Assembly: GCA_021733835.1 (NCBI GenBank)
Contig: JAIPKD010000007.1
Location: 1 to 60,981 of the forward strand
Reading direction: 5' to 3'
Source of the DNA: Verrucomicrobiota bacterium
GTDB taxonomy: Bacteria; Verrucomicrobiota; Verrucomicrobiia; Limisphaerales; JAIPKD01
DNA: 60,981 nucleotides
This document shows, piece after piece, positions 25,091-33,713 of this stretch. The position numbers and the translations under genes were made by a program. How positions within the stretch are numbered: position 1 is the stretch's first letter; every line of letters begins with the position of its first letter. The notes under the pieces were generated by a model, which saw only the letters and a list, made by a program, of their open reading frames with translations, had not been told where the DNA came from and did not search any database.

Positions 25091-26872
25091 ATGTTGGTGT
25101 TCGGCAGATTAAGGATCAGATTCGCGTATGTGTTGTCGTTAGTGGTGTTGTGTCTGTTGGTTGTATTCGGCATGTTTTTGAAGGTATGGCGGACGACGCC
25201 GACCGGATTCACGCCTTTGGTTCGAGTCAGTGTTCTGGATATCCTGCAAGCACGCGCATTGGAAAACACGGCAGTAGATCAGATGGCGGATGGACGGTAC
25301 GAGGAGGCGTTGTTTTCGTTAAGGATCGCATTGGCGAATAATCCGGGTGATATATCGGTTTTGCAGAACACGGTTACCAACCTCGCGATGATGCCGTACG
25401 AGGTCACACTTTTCCCGGATGTAGTCAACTATTCACGGTGGCTTCTGAAATTGAGCGGCACAAATATACACGATCTCGAGGCGGTTGTAGGATTGTTCGA
25501 TAAATATCGGAGTCGCGATGCTATTCGCAGGTATGCAAGTGGATTCGATGGTGAAAGATCGAATTTTTTGGAAAAGAAATACTTGATCGCACTCTTCGAT
25601 TCGAGGCTTTTCGACGAGTTCGTTTTCGAGTGGGAAAAGGCGGATACAACAATCCGCGAAGATACCGAGCTGATGTTGTATCGTCACGCAGTGGACGCGA
25701 TTCGCGGAGGTGCGGAGACGGGGAGATCGGCATGGAATGTTTTGTCGGACGCGGTTGACGAGGGTAAGTACCGAGTGACGGCGGCGCGGTTGATGGCTCG
25801 AGTTTGCGTGGAGCTGGGGGATATCGACGATTATCGTATTGCATTGCGCGTTTTGGAGAATGCGGGTAAAGACCGGTTGATCGATCATGTTGGATTATGC
25901 CGGTTGTACGTATCTATGGGACGGACTAATGCGGCGCTGGATGTTTTAGATGATGTCTCGCTCGTGCCCGATTCGCCGCGAGAATTCGTAGATATACTCG
26001 ATCTGTATTTCGAGCTTGGTAGAAAGGAGAGCGCCGAGGAGTGGTTCAAACGATATCTTTCGCTCTTCGAGTCGCAATCATTGGTATGGGTGGCCTACGG
26101 TGATTTGTTGGTCGAGACTGAAGACTGGGATGAAGTCGAGCGGTTCGCCGTCGAAATGAGGAACCGTCGGCGTGATGATACCTGTTTGACCGCCTATAGC
26201 TATTATCTCCAGGGGCGTGCGGCGCATGCCGTGGGACGCGACATGTCGGCCGCCGAGTATATCGAGAAAGCCGCCGCAATGCGTTATGACATACCGCGCG
26301 TGGGAGTGCGCGTTGCCGAGGCGCTGACCGGCATGGGGTATGAGCAGGAGGCTTATCGTATCCTCGATAAAATGAGGCCGCGCATGAGTGGCAGCGCAAT
26401 GTTCTGGGAAACCATGTTTTCGGCCGCAGGTAAAATCAAGAATGAATCGGTATGCATAGAAGCCGCCGAATGTCTTATCGAGATCGCACCCGGGAATTTG
26501 GAGTACAAGTTGAATTATGCTATCATGTTGATGTTGAAGCGGGAAAGGTTGGGGGAGGCGTTGGCGTTGACGCTCGATGCTGTGACTAAGATGCCCGCGT
26601 TTGTGCCGGCTAGGTTGAATCATTGTTTGGCCTTATTGTTGAATCAGCGGATTTTGGCCGCATCCGAGATGTTGTCGGGAATCCGCCCCGAAGCATTGGA
26701 ACCGGCGCTGCGCGCAAATTACGACCTGTGCAGGTTTTATTTGATGTACAAAAAACAAAAGTTTGACGAAGCACTGGAAGTCTTTAATGGTCTGGATAAG
26801 AAATACCTGTTCCCTTCCGAAGTATCGAGGTTGAATAGATTGGCGGAAGAGGTTGCGGCTGAATTATCGTGA
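25091..26872 (+). CDS. Membrane-anchored TPR-like repeat protein
   Basis: I recognise no specific function. The 593-residue protein has one N-terminal membrane helix (about residues 9-31). A long helical region follows, with tetratricopeptide-like units such as AVDQMADGRYEEALFSLRIA (near 65), LCRLYVSMGRTNAALDVL (near 280), AEALTGMGYEQEAYRILDKM (near 420) and a final unit YKKQKFDEALEVFNGLDKKY. Such repeats bind partner proteins, here probably on the periplasmic side. The start could be the ATG at 25091 or a TTG six bases earlier; neither has a Shine-Dalgarno site. The YvlD-like gene follows after 13 bases. Confidence 0.8.
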   Translation: MLVFGRLRIRFAYVLSLVVLCLLVVFGMFLKVWRTTPTGFTPLVRVSVLDILQARALENTAVDQMADGRYEEALFSLRIALANNPGDISVLQNTVTNLAMMPYEVTLFPDVVNYSRWLLKLSGTNIHDLEAVVGLFDKYRSRDAIRRYASGFDGERSNFLEKKYLIALFDSRLFDEFVFEWEKADTTIREDTELMLYRHAVDAIRGGAETGRSAWNVLSDAVDEGKYRVTAARLMARVCVELGDIDDYRIALRVLENAGKDRLIDHVGLCRLYVSMGRTNAALDVLDDVSLVPDSPREFVDILDLYFELGRKESAEEWFKRYLSLFESQSLVWVAYGDLLVETEDWDEVERFAVEMRNRRRDDTCLTAYSYYLQGRAAHAVGRDMSAAEYIEKAAAMRYDIPRVGVRVAEALTGMGYEQEAYRILDKMRPRMSGSAMFWETMFSAAGKIKNESVCIEAAECLIEIAPGNLEYKLNYAIMLMLKRERLGEALALTLDAVTKMPAFVPARLNHCLALLLNQRILAASEMLSGIRPEALEPALRANYDLCRFYLMYKKQKFDEALEVFNGLDKKYLFPSEVSRLNRLAEEVAAELS

Positions 26873-26885
26873 TCAGGAGTTTAAC

Positions 26886-27311
26886 GTGAGATATTTCATA
26901 CAACGATGGTGTGCTACCGCCGTGGGTGTACTCGTCGCGGCCCATGTGGTCGAAGGCATAACCTACGACGGGATTGCGAGCCTGTTGGTGGCGGCGCTGC
27001 TTTTGGGCTTGCTCAATTCATTTGTCAGACCGGTTCTCACGATTATCGCCTTGCCCCTCGTAGTGGTTACACTCGGACTATTCCTGATCGTTATTAATGG
27101 ATTCCTGTTGTACCTGGTCGGCGGCTTGATGAAGACGTTTCATGTGACAAGCTTCTCGGCCGCCTTATGGGGAGGGATAGTTATCGGTATCGTATCGTTT
27201 ATTATAAATATATTCATCGGAAAGCAGGAAGGTACGGTTGTCTTCGGTAATTATCGGGGGTCTTCCAGGCGTAGGATACGCAGGGACGATGATGATGTTA
27301 TTGACGTGTAG
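26886..27311 (+). CDS. Phage holin family / YvlD-like membrane protein
   Basis: This 141-residue protein has four membrane helices and matches the PF04020 family (YvlD-like, once called phage holin superfamily IV). Typical segments are LLLGLLNSFVRPVLTIIALP and LGLFLIVINGFLLYLV, with the conserved N-x-x-V-R-P. Despite the name, members are ordinary chromosomal membrane proteins of unknown role. The tail is charged (RRRIRRDDDD). I chose the GTG at 26886 because AGGAG (26875-26879) lies six bases before it; an upstream in-frame start at 26853 would overlap the TPR gene and add unrelated residues. Confidence 0.86.
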   Translation: MRYFIQRWCATAVGVLVAAHVVEGITYDGIASLLVAALLLGLLNSFVRPVLTIIALPLVVVTLGLFLIVINGFLLYLVGGLMKTFHVTSFSAALWGGIVIGIVSFIINIFIGKQEGTVVFGNYRGSSRRRIRRDDDDVIDV

Positions 27312-27350
27312 TCTCTAATATCGGGCGCAGCGCCGTTTGTTGGAGGGCGT

Positions 27351-27980
27351 TTATGAGGCCAGTTCGTAAGCGTGGTAATGCACATTTTTGCCTTCGGAGC
27401 GGAATTCTTTTTCGAAATCTGTTTGAATATCGGCCAGTTCCCAGGGTGTCTCGGTTCTTTTGAAATCCGGACTTTCGGAAAACACCAACGAGATTTGTTC
27501 CGAATAATCTTCTGAATCGGTACGAAAATAGCAGATTCCACCTGGTGCAAGCACGCGTTTGGCAAGGCCCGGGAATCCCGCGCTTATAAGCCGCCGGTTC
27601 CTGTGCTTCTTCTTCGGCCATGGATCGGGGAAATAGACGTGGAGTGTGCTCACTACTGCGCATGGTAACAAGTATTGGATGAAGTAACCCGCTTCAATGC
27701 TTATTGCCTTGAGATTGGTCAGACCCGCGCGCCGGCCTTTCTTATCGAGCTTTTTGATCCTGCCGAGGAGCCGCTCGACGCCGATGAAGTTACGTTCAGG
27801 ATGCATGCGGGCGTATTCGACAAGGAATGACCCGTCGCCGCTGCCGAGCTCGACTTCCAGAGGTTGCCGTTTTAAGAACAATGCGTTCGTATCCATTTGT
27901 TCCACATACGATTCGGGACGCACGAGTATCGCCGGGCCGTTTACAATTGTATTATTCGTATTTCTCATTCTCCCAATCAT
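27351..27980 (-). CDS. trmB: tRNA (guanine-N7)-methyltransferase
   Basis: TrmB methylates G46 in the variable loop of tRNA using SAM. The 209-residue product has the SAM-binding loop LEVELGSGDGSFL, FIGVERL, the TrmB signature VYFPDPWPKKKHRNRRL, and a C-terminal TDFEKEF (usually T-x-Y-E). Length is typical. Two ATGs, at 27980 and 27968, are both possible; each has a purine-rich GGG segment very close to it, so the ribosome site does not decide. It is convergent with the YvlD-like gene, 39 bases apart. Confidence 0.93.
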   Translation of the reverse strand: MIGRMRNTNNTIVNGPAILVRPESYVEQMDTNALFLKRQPLEVELGSGDGSFLVEYARMHPERNFIGVERLLGRIKKLDKKGRRAGLTNLKAISIEAGYFIQYLLPCAVVSTLHVYFPDPWPKKKHRNRRLISAGFPGLAKRVLAPGGICYFRTDSEDYSEQISLVFSESPDFKRTETPWELADIQTDFEKEFRSEGKNVHYHAYELAS

Positions 27981-28516
27981 CCCTTAAACTAATTTTAGTC
28001 GATTTATCGTGGCAAGCAGAATACCCGGTGATTTTGGTAATTCGGATTCTATTTCATTAAGGAATTGTCCCGTCAGGGGCAAAATATTTGGCTATTTCCT
28101 CCCTGCGGGATTCTGAAAGGCAAAGACGATTGGTAATCTGGTGAAGTCGTTTTTTCGGAGCGCGGCTGTGCTGAAAGCCAGCCGCTGCAGTCTCGAAAAG
28201 CCGTTGTCCTCGGTAATCGAATAAAGCCGTGGCGCTCGCAGCCGCTGCGGCTGATCCTTCGGACACAGCCGCGCTCCGCAATCCCTGCGGTTCCCGTACA
28301 CGTACGCGTTCCCGTTTTTCGAATAGCACCACTGAGTGATTAATCAGAATTGGGAACGCGAACGTGTACGCAGGAATAAATTCGAATCACAAAATTTAGA
28401 TATGACCACGGAAACCACGGACATCGGGAACGATATCCAATCTCAGACCACCCAACAGCTTAACAGCTTAACAGCCTGCGAACCGTTGATGTGAAATCGA
28501 CGCTTAAGAAATTCAC
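27981..28516. repeat. Repeat island I
   Basis: This non-coding stretch between trmB and the leuA leader is built of short repeat modules. Bases 28066-28134 match 38883-38930 in inverse orientation (shared AATCGTCTTTGCCTTT-like core). The MITE-like element is at 28156-28278. Beyond it are GTACACGTACGCGTTCCCG and GCGAACGTGTACGC motifs, and an AACAGCTTAACAGCTTAACAG stretch near 28455. All these modules have relatives in the islands at 38.6 and 60.8 kb. A frame runs through the element, but I regard it as fortuitous. Confidence 0.75.
28156..28278. mobile_element. MITE-like 123-base element with 15-base terminal inverted repeats
   Basis: The element starts CGGAGCGCGGCTGTG (28156-28170) and ends with its exact reverse complement (28264-28278). 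The interior is GC-rich and shares long near-identical blocks with 38741-38838 on the opposite strand (for example GGCTTTTCGAGACTGC). It contains no transposase, so it would need one in trans. I see no clear target-site duplication. A REP-type or folded-RNA element is an alternative. Confidence 0.6.
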
Positions 28517-28522
28517 TATAAT
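28517..28522 (+). promoter_or_regulatory. Candidate -10 box of the leuA leader transcript
   Basis: A perfect TATAAT lies about 60 bases upstream of the leader peptide. No good -35 box sits at 16-18 bases; TTGATG (28486) is too far at 25 bases. A transcript starting near 28529 would include the whole attenuator. Confidence 0.4.
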
Positions 28523-28581
28523 TGCCGAAAACTAACATGAGGGTATTGACCTAGAATGAAAAAAGCGTTATAGATAATCTC

Positions 28582-28656
28582 ATGATGGGTGAGTTACTAC
28601 TCCGACTGCGACTGAGCGAGGCTCTGCTTCTGGGCAGAGTGGCAGTTGGGGTGTAG
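28582..28656 (+). CDS. Leucine-rich leader peptide of leuA
   Basis: The frame encodes MMGELLLRLRLSEALLLGRV plus four residues, 24 codons in all. Eight are leucine (residues 5-7, 9, 11, 15-17), read by TTA, CTA, CTC, CTG and CTT. It lies directly upstream of an intrinsic terminator that precedes leuA, so it fits the classic amino-acid attenuation leader. Its Leu codons at 28594-28614 overlap the segment (28602-28609) that can pair with the pre-antiterminator. Either of the two tandem ATGs may start it. The ribosome site is weak. No such peptide could be recognised by homology because leaders are not conserved; the call rests on position, composition and RNA pairing. Confidence 0.78.
   Translation: MMGELLLRLRLSEALLLGRVAVGV
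28602..28651 (+). promoter_or_regulatory. Attenuator pairing regions 1 and 2 (leu leader)
   Basis: Region 1, CCGACTGC (28602-28609), can pair with GCAGTTGG (28642-28649) with one G-U pair. The same region 2, extended to GGCAGTTGGGG (28641-28651), can instead pair with CCCCACTGCC (28680-28689), the 5' arm of the terminator, with one bulged base. A ribosome stalled on the Leu codons would cover region 1 and favour the second pairing, letting RNA polymerase read into leuA. A small extra stem, CTCTGC/GCAGAG (28622-28627 with 28634-28639), lies between. Confidence 0.72.
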
Positions 28657-28677
28657 CCGTGAAGTCTTTTTAAATAG

Positions 28678-28714
28678 AGCCCCACTGCCGGAGGAAGGTA
28701 GTGGGGCTTTTTTT
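28678..28714 (+). terminator. Intrinsic terminator of the leu attenuator
   Basis: AGCCCCACTGCC (28678-28689) and GGTAGTGGGGCT (28697-28708) form a 12-pair stem with one C-A mismatch and a 7-base loop, followed by a run of seven U residues (28708-28714). It is the only textbook rho-independent terminator in the window. It ends 42 bases upstream of the leuA ATG, on the coding strand, so it would stop transcription before leuA. Confidence 0.88.
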
Positions 28715-28756
28715 GTTTTTAACGGGAGTAACGGGAAATGAGATAAGGCGTTGCAT

Positions 28757-30331
28757 ATGAAGAAGAACAGGATAACGATATTCGATACTACGTTGCGTGA
28801 CGGCGAGCAATGTCCGGGCGCGTCTATGAATCTCCGCGAGAAATTGCAGGTTGGCAGACAGCTTGCCCGGATGAAGGTGGATGTGATCGAGGCCGGGTTT
28901 CCGGTGATAAGCGACGGTGATTTCGAGGCGGTGCATACCATTGCGCGTGAGATCAAGGGGCCGGTGATAGCCGGCCTGGCGCGGTGTGTGCCCAAGGATA
29001 TCGAAGTGGCCGCAGAGGCGGTGAAACCAGCGGGTAAGACACGGTCGAGGATTCATGTGTTCCTCGCTACGTCAAAGATACATCGAGAATTCAAGCTCGG
29101 TAAGGCGCAGGACGAGATATTGCGGTTGGCGGTCAATGGAGTGGAACTGGCTAAGTCGCACGTCAAGGATGTGGAGTTCTCGCCCGAGGACGGATCACGC
29201 ACGGAACCGGATTTCCTTGTCGAGGTATGCAAGGCGGTTGTAGCCGCGGGCGCGACTACGGTTAATATACCGGACACTGTAGGCTGGGCTGTGCCCGAGG
29301 AGTTCGCGGCATTGATCGGTAGGCTCCATGACGAAGTCCCGGAGTTTAGGAGCGGCAAGGCGGTTATCAGCGTGCATTGTCATAATGACCTCGGCCTTGC
29401 CGTGGCGAACTCGTTGGCCGCTGTTCGAGCGGGTGCGCGCCAGGTCGAGTGTACCATAAACGGTATCGGCGAACGCGCCGGTAACGCGGCCATGGAGGAG
29501 GTTGTTATGTCCATCAAGACACGCAACGATTATTTCGGCGATATCGAATGCGGGATCAATGCGAAGGAAATCGTGCGTTCATCCAGGCTTGTTTCGCGAA
29601 TGAGCGGTTTGCTCGTGCAGCGGAGCAAGGCGATCGTCGGTGAGAACGCTTTCGCGCACGCCAGCGGTATTCACCAGGACGGTGTGATCAAGAAGCGCGA
29701 GACATACGAAATAATCAATCCCGAGGATGTCGGATGGGGATTGTCCGAATTGCCGCTTACAAAGCACAGCGGGCGCGCCGCGCTTTCTCAGCGCTTGCGG
29801 CATTTGGGATTCAAGCTTGCCGAACAGGATGTCGAGGCCGTCTTTACCAGGTTCAAGGTGCTCGGCGACAAGAAGAAGTTCGTTTATGATGATGATTTGA
29901 CCGCCATTGTGGGGGATCAGATAACGCTCGTGCCCGAGACTTGGCAGTTGGATTATATATCCGTCTGCAGCGGAAATCATACCGTGCCGACGGCGACCGT
30001 GAAGTTGAAAAAGAGGAAGAATGCGAAGGAATTCGAACACCTCCAAGACGCCGGAACCGGCGATGGTCCGGTCGATGCCGCCTTGAAGGCGATAGACAGG
30101 TTGACGAAGACAAGCGGGAAACTGATAGAATACGCGATTCAAGCGGTATCGCACGGCAAGGACGCATTGGGCGAAGTCACGATCAAGGTGAACTTCGGCG
30201 ACGACGAACTGGTGCCCGGAAAAGGCGCGAGCACGGATATTATCGAGGCCAGCGCCAGGGCGTATCTAAACGCCGTGAATCGGTTCCTTAACACTACCAA
30301 GCCGCGGGACGAACGCGCGGCGCAACCGTAG
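28757..30331 (+). CDS. leuA: 2-isopropylmalate synthase
   Basis: LeuA condenses 2-oxoisovalerate with acetyl-CoA in the first step of leucine synthesis. The 524-residue protein opens ITIFDTTLRDGEQCPGASM, with the metal and substrate residues of the DRE-TIM barrel. It has VSVHCHNDLGLA-type VISVHCHNDLGLA, GIGERAGNAAMEEVVM and the HASGIHQDGVIK segment of the linker. The C-terminal regulatory domain (about 390-510) contains the GKG-type DELVPGKGASTDIIEASARA, so leucine feedback is likely. Expression is probably set by the attenuator just upstream. The ATG at 28757 has AAGG about 8 bases before it; an upstream TTG is in frame but less likely. No leuB, leuC or leuD is adjacent. Confidence 0.96.
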   Translation: MKKNRITIFDTTLRDGEQCPGASMNLREKLQVGRQLARMKVDVIEAGFPVISDGDFEAVHTIAREIKGPVIAGLARCVPKDIEVAAEAVKPAGKTRSRIHVFLATSKIHREFKLGKAQDEILRLAVNGVELAKSHVKDVEFSPEDGSRTEPDFLVEVCKAVVAAGATTVNIPDTVGWAVPEEFAALIGRLHDEVPEFRSGKAVISVHCHNDLGLAVANSLAAVRAGARQVECTINGIGERAGNAAMEEVVMSIKTRNDYFGDIECGINAKEIVRSSRLVSRMSGLLVQRSKAIVGENAFAHASGIHQDGVIKKRETYEIINPEDVGWGLSELPLTKHSGRAALSQRLRHLGFKLAEQDVEAVFTRFKVLGDKKKFVYDDDLTAIVGDQITLVPETWQLDYISVCSGNHTVPTATVKLKKRKNAKEFEHLQDAGTGDGPVDAALKAIDRLTKTSGKLIEYAIQAVSHGKDALGEVTIKVNFGDDELVPGKGASTDIIEASARAYLNAVNRFLNTTKPRDERAAQP

Positions 30332-30388
30332 AAGATTACGGGAATACAGAGTTGCATTAATACGATATTTTTTGTTCTCTAAAAGACG

Positions 30389-30883
30389 ATGCCGACGGTT
30401 GCCGAACAGTTGAAACATGCGCGCGAAGAGCGGGGTCTTTCTATATATCAGGTGGCGGAAGTTACCAAGATAAAGACCAATCATGTCCGCGCTCTCGATG
30501 CCGGTGATTACGACGTGTTTTCTGCGACTGTTTATATTCGCGGTTTCATTCGGACGTATGCAAAGACGTTAAAGTTGGACGTGGAACAAATAATGCGTCA
30601 GCTGGATGAAGAATTGGGGCAAATCGAGAAATTCCGGGAGCCGCCGCGACTCGGAGAAAAGCGTTCCGGCACCCTGGATTTCCTGATGCTCCAGTTTTCG
30701 AAGATTAATTGGCGTATTATTCTTCCGGTATTAGGGATAATCGTTCTCTTGTTGCTCATTTACTGGGGCGCCAGCGCCTTTGCAAAGAGCCGGAGCGGTG
30801 ATCCTTTGTCCGACCTCGGCCCGGGTATGTACCAAGAGCAGCCAAAGCAACAAGACAACGTTCTCCCACTGCCTGAAGAATAA
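30389..30883 (+). CDS. RodZ-like helix-turn-helix membrane protein
   Basis: The 164-residue protein has an N-terminal Xre/Cro-like helix-turn-helix of the RodZ type (about 1-75; LKHAREERGLSIYQVAEVTK and YIRGFIRTYAK). A basic, Arg/Lys-rich juxtamembrane segment and one membrane helix (about 110-130) follow. The periplasmic tail is only about 30 residues and lacks the DUF4115 domain of full RodZ. RodZ links the MreB cytoskeleton to the cell-wall machinery; this short form keeps the cytosolic part that contacts MreB. mreB is not in the window, so the role is inferred. Confidence 0.8.
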   Translation: MPTVAEQLKHAREERGLSIYQVAEVTKIKTNHVRALDAGDYDVFSATVYIRGFIRTYAKTLKLDVEQIMRQLDEELGQIEKFREPPRLGEKRSGTLDFLMLQFSKINWRIILPVLGIIVLLLLIYWGASAFAKSRSGDPLSDLGPGMYQEQPKQQDNVLPLPEE

Positions 30884-31002
30884 AGATTAAGCGAAAAACA
30901 ACGATTGAATCGCCCGAGCATTCGCAGTAAGCGCTCATTATGATGTAATATGGAGTTGCGCTGACCTGATAATTACCTGAAGGCGATAATTACATTTCTG
31001 CT

Positions 31003-31299
31003 ATGACACGTCACTGTTATAATTGTGGATGGGAATGGAAGCTCTCCGGCCAACCCGGGAGAAACGATCGATGCCATAGCTGCGGAAACGATCTGAAGGT
31101 GTGCCTGAATTGTGCCCAATACGATCTGAAAGCGGCGCACCAGTGCAGGGAGCGTAGGGCGGAACCGGTGGAGAAGAAGGAGGATGCCAATTTTTGCGAG
31201 TATTTCGAGTTCGTCTTTCGTGAGCCGACGAGCGCCTGCCGAGAGAGTCGGAGAGAAGTCGAGGCAAGGGACGAATTTAGAAAGCTGTTTGGCGATTAA
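31003..31299 (+). CDS. Small zinc-ribbon protein of unknown function
   Basis: The 98-residue protein carries two likely zinc sites: C5/C8 with C24/C27 (HCYNCGW and RCHSCGN), and C34/C37 with C48 and C65 (VCLNC, HQC, NFC). The motif order CYNCGW, then GQPGR, then RERRAEPV and ANFCEYFEF is familiar to me from short conserved hypothetical proteins in several phyla, none with a known function. It could bind nucleic acid or a protein partner. It is flanked by the RodZ-like gene and a lipoprotein gene on the same strand but at distances over 100 bases. Confidence 0.78.
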   Translation: MTRHCYNCGWEWKLSGQPGRNDRCHSCGNDLKVCLNCAQYDLKAAHQCRERRAEPVEKKEDANFCEYFEFVFREPTSACRESRREVEARDEFRKLFGD

Positions 31300-31511
31300 T
31301 GAATCCTTCGCCGACTGGGCGCTTCGTCTGAGGGACTCGAACGCAATTTCTTTGTTCACGCCGTTCACGTTTATCCTTTACCCGGGCCGTTCCAAAACCT
31401 GGAAATAGGACGAAACTAGTTTGATTTGGATGACGAAAGCCACTTTAGAGTTTTAAAATAGCCGGAAAATTTGAAGGTTGAATTCCACGCAGTTTCTTTT
31501 ACATTTTAAAT

Positions 31512-31922
31512 ATGAAACACTTATTCTTTTTCATGTTGGTTGTTGCTGTTGTTGCAGTGGGTTGTGCGAAGCAATCGAAAACAGAAGGCGAATCTCCGGA
31601 TACAAACGCGCCGCCTCAAACTAACGAGACGACCAATGCTGAGGCCGGCGAGAATCCATTGACGGCGCCGACGGATTACCTCGGCGCAGTAGCGCAAGGG
31701 CAGAAGACGAGTATCAGGGTTGTGGGGCTTTCGAGTTTGAAGAATGCCGTTCGCACGTTCCAAGCGGGCGAGGGCAGGTTGCCGACTAATTTGAACGAGA
31801 TCGTCCAGAAGGATTATATGCCGAAGCTCCCTCAGGCGCCGTCCGGTATGAAGTTTAGTTATGATCCGAAGACCGGTGAGGTGACGGCAGAGAGTAGTGA
31901 GGTGACGACTGAGAGTGAATAA
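31512..31922 (+). CDS. Lipoprotein with GspG-like C-terminal segment
   Basis: The 136-residue product has a signal peptide with lipobox VAVGC (Cys18). A Thr/Asn/Glu-rich linker (20-60) follows, then a folded tail LKNAVRTFQAGEGRLPTNLN, followed by EIVQKDYMPKLPQAPSG and SYDPKTGEV. That tail resembles the C-terminal part of type II secretion pseudopilins (GspG: GRxPT...L...YMxKLPxDPWG...Y). It lacks the prepilin leader and is instead lipid-anchored. Function is unknown; a link with secretion or outer-membrane assembly is a guess. It stands alone. Confidence 0.75.
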   Translation: MKHLFFFMLVVAVVAVGCAKQSKTEGESPDTNAPPQTNETTNAEAGENPLTAPTDYLGAVAQGQKTSIRVVGLSSLKNAVRTFQAGEGRLPTNLNEIVQKDYMPKLPQAPSGMKFSYDPKTGEVTAESSEVTTESE

Positions 31923-32171
31923 GACTGATTTGGGTCGATGCCAGTGACAAATTGCAATAGTCCGCGCTCCGTCGACTACAGGGCGATTGTGCGTATCAAG
32001 GACAGTTTATTCTGTTAAACGTTGCTGTTTATCAGGCGTGTGTGCAGTAATTTCGTATTGGACAATGGTGCTGAAGTGTCGGTGACGATGTGAGCATACG
32101 GTGGCAAGGGTGTGTGTGTTTTTTCTGGAAATTCTCACCGGAATCCGGGTAAAGTCCGGACTTCTGGATTG

Positions 32172-33713
32172 ATGATGGATCATATTTTAATATTGGATTT
32201 CGGCTCTCAATATACGCAGGTAATAGCGCGGCGTATTCGGGAGGCGAAGGTATACTGCACGATCGGACGCTATGACATGTCCGTCGATAAGATTGCGTCG
32301 GTTAAGCCGAAGGGGATAATATTCACCGGCGGCCCGGCGAATGTCTATGCCGAGGATGCGCCGTTGCCGGACGCGGGGATTTTCGAGCTCGGTGTGCCGG
32401 TGTTGGGAATATGTTACGGGCTTCAGCTGATAGCGCATTTTCTCGGGGGCAAGGTCGAACCGGTGCAACGGCGTGAGTACGGCAAGGGTATGCTGCAGGT
32501 TACTGATCCGGCGTGTCCGTTGCTGGAAGGATTGCCGGAATCTATACAGGTCTGGAATTCACACGGCGATCATTTAACGGAGCTACCCGAAGGGTTCAAG
32601 GGAGTTGCGCGCACCGATAATTCCGAGTACGCGGTCATTGCCTCGGCCGAACGCGATGTGTATGGCCTCCAGTTTCATCCCGAAGTGGCGCATACGCCGA
32701 AGGGCAATATTATCTTGGGGAATTTCGTCCATCGCATCTGCGGTTGCGGCGAGGAATGGACAATGCGCCATTACATCGACCAGGCTGTGGACGAGATTCG
32801 GTCGCAGGTCGGCAAAGAGAGGGTCATACTTGGATTAAGCGGTGGTGTTGATTCGAGTGTTGCCGCTGCGTTGATTAACGAGGCGGTGGGTGAACAGTTG
32901 ACATGCATATTCGTTAATAACGGGCTATTACGCGCCGGCGAGGCGGAGGTGGTGCAGGAGGTCTTCGGACGCCACTTCAATATCAGGCTCAAGTACGTGG
33001 ACGCCTCGGCGAGATTCGTTGAATTGCTCGAGGGTGTGACGGACCCCGAGCGGAAGCGCAAGATAATCGGCAACACCTTTATCGATGTGTTCCAGGAGGC
33101 CACCGAGATGGTGGGGGGCGCAAGGTTTCTGGCACAGGGTACGTTATACCCGGATGTGATTGAATCGGTGCCGATCGACGGGAATCCGGCTGCGCTGATA
33201 AAGAGCCATCATAACGTCGGCGGGTTGCCGGAGAAGATGCACATGGAGCTGGTCGAGCCGCTCAAGTGTCTGTTTAAGGACGAGGTCAGAGTGCTCGGGG
33301 TCGAGCTTGGTCTTCCCAAAGAGATGGTTTACAGACAGCCTTTCCCCGGGCCGGGGTTGGCCGTGCGGGTGCTTGGTGAAGTGACACCCTCCAGGTTGGA
33401 AGTGTTGAGGAATGCCGATAAGGTGGTGATCGAGGAAATGAAGGCGTCCGATTGGTATTACAAGGTTTGGCAGAGCTTTGCCGTGCTTCTACCGGTGCGC
33501 AGTGTCGGCGTAATGGGTGACGAGCGTACTTACGATTACACGATAGCATTGCGAGTGGTCGAGTCCAAGGACGGCATGACGGCGGACTGGGTTAAGCTGC
33601 CGCCCGAATTACTCGAGCGGATTTCGAACCGAATTATCAATGAGGTCAAGGGGGTGAACCGTGTTTGCCTCGACATCTCCAGTAAGCCGCCTGCTACTAT
33701 AGAGTGGGAATGA
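32172..33713 (+). CDS. guaA: GMP synthase (glutamine-hydrolysing)
   Basis: GuaA converts XMP to GMP with glutamine and ATP. The 513-residue enzyme has the class I amidotransferase domain first (about 4-195; Cys81 in [13 protein letters not shown], His and Glu in [10 protein letters not shown]). Next is the ATP pyrophosphatase domain with the PP-loop [10 protein letters not shown], then the C-terminal dimerisation domain ending [12 protein letters not shown]. All are typical. Start: tandem ATGs at 32172 and 32175 match the family start; the frame is open upstream to 32112 but that part is not homologous. A small GC-rich hairpin (TCCGG/CCGGA, 32144-32160) lies just before the start. Confidence 0.96.
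   Translation: MMDHILILDFGSQYTQVIARRIREAKVYCTIGRYDMSVDKIASVKPKGIIFTGGPANVYAEDAPLPDAGIFELGVPVLGICYGLQLIAHFLGGKVEPVQRREYGKGMLQVTDPACPLLEGLPESIQVWNSHGDHLTELPEGFKGVARTDNSEYAVIASAERDVYGLQFHPEVAHTPKGNIILGNFVHRICGCGEEWTMRHYIDQAVDEIRSQVGKERVILGLSGGVDSSVAAALINEAVGEQLTCIFVNNGLLRAGEAEVVQEVFGRHFNIRLKYVDASARFVELLEGVTDPERKRKIIGNTFIDVFQEATEMVGGARFLAQGTLYPDVIESVPIDGNPAALIKSHHNVGGLPEKMHMELVEPLKCLFKDEVRVLGVELGLPKEMVYRQPFPGPGLAVRVLGEVTPSRLEVLRNADKVVIEEMKASDWYYKVWQSFAVLLPVRSVGVMGDERTYDYTIALRVVESKDGMTADWVKLPPELLERISNRIINEVKGVNRVCLDISSKPPATIEWE

Noticed and set aside
28057-28332. 91-codon reverse frame in repeat island I
   Set aside because: It exists because the MITE-like element happens to be open in that frame; the related element at 38.7 kb reads similarly but with breaks, so I treat it as repeat sequence.
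31923-32171. Possible purine riboswitch before guaA
   Set aside because: A small hairpin (32144-32160) is present, but I could not find the conserved core of a known guanine, PRPP or ppGpp riboswitch.
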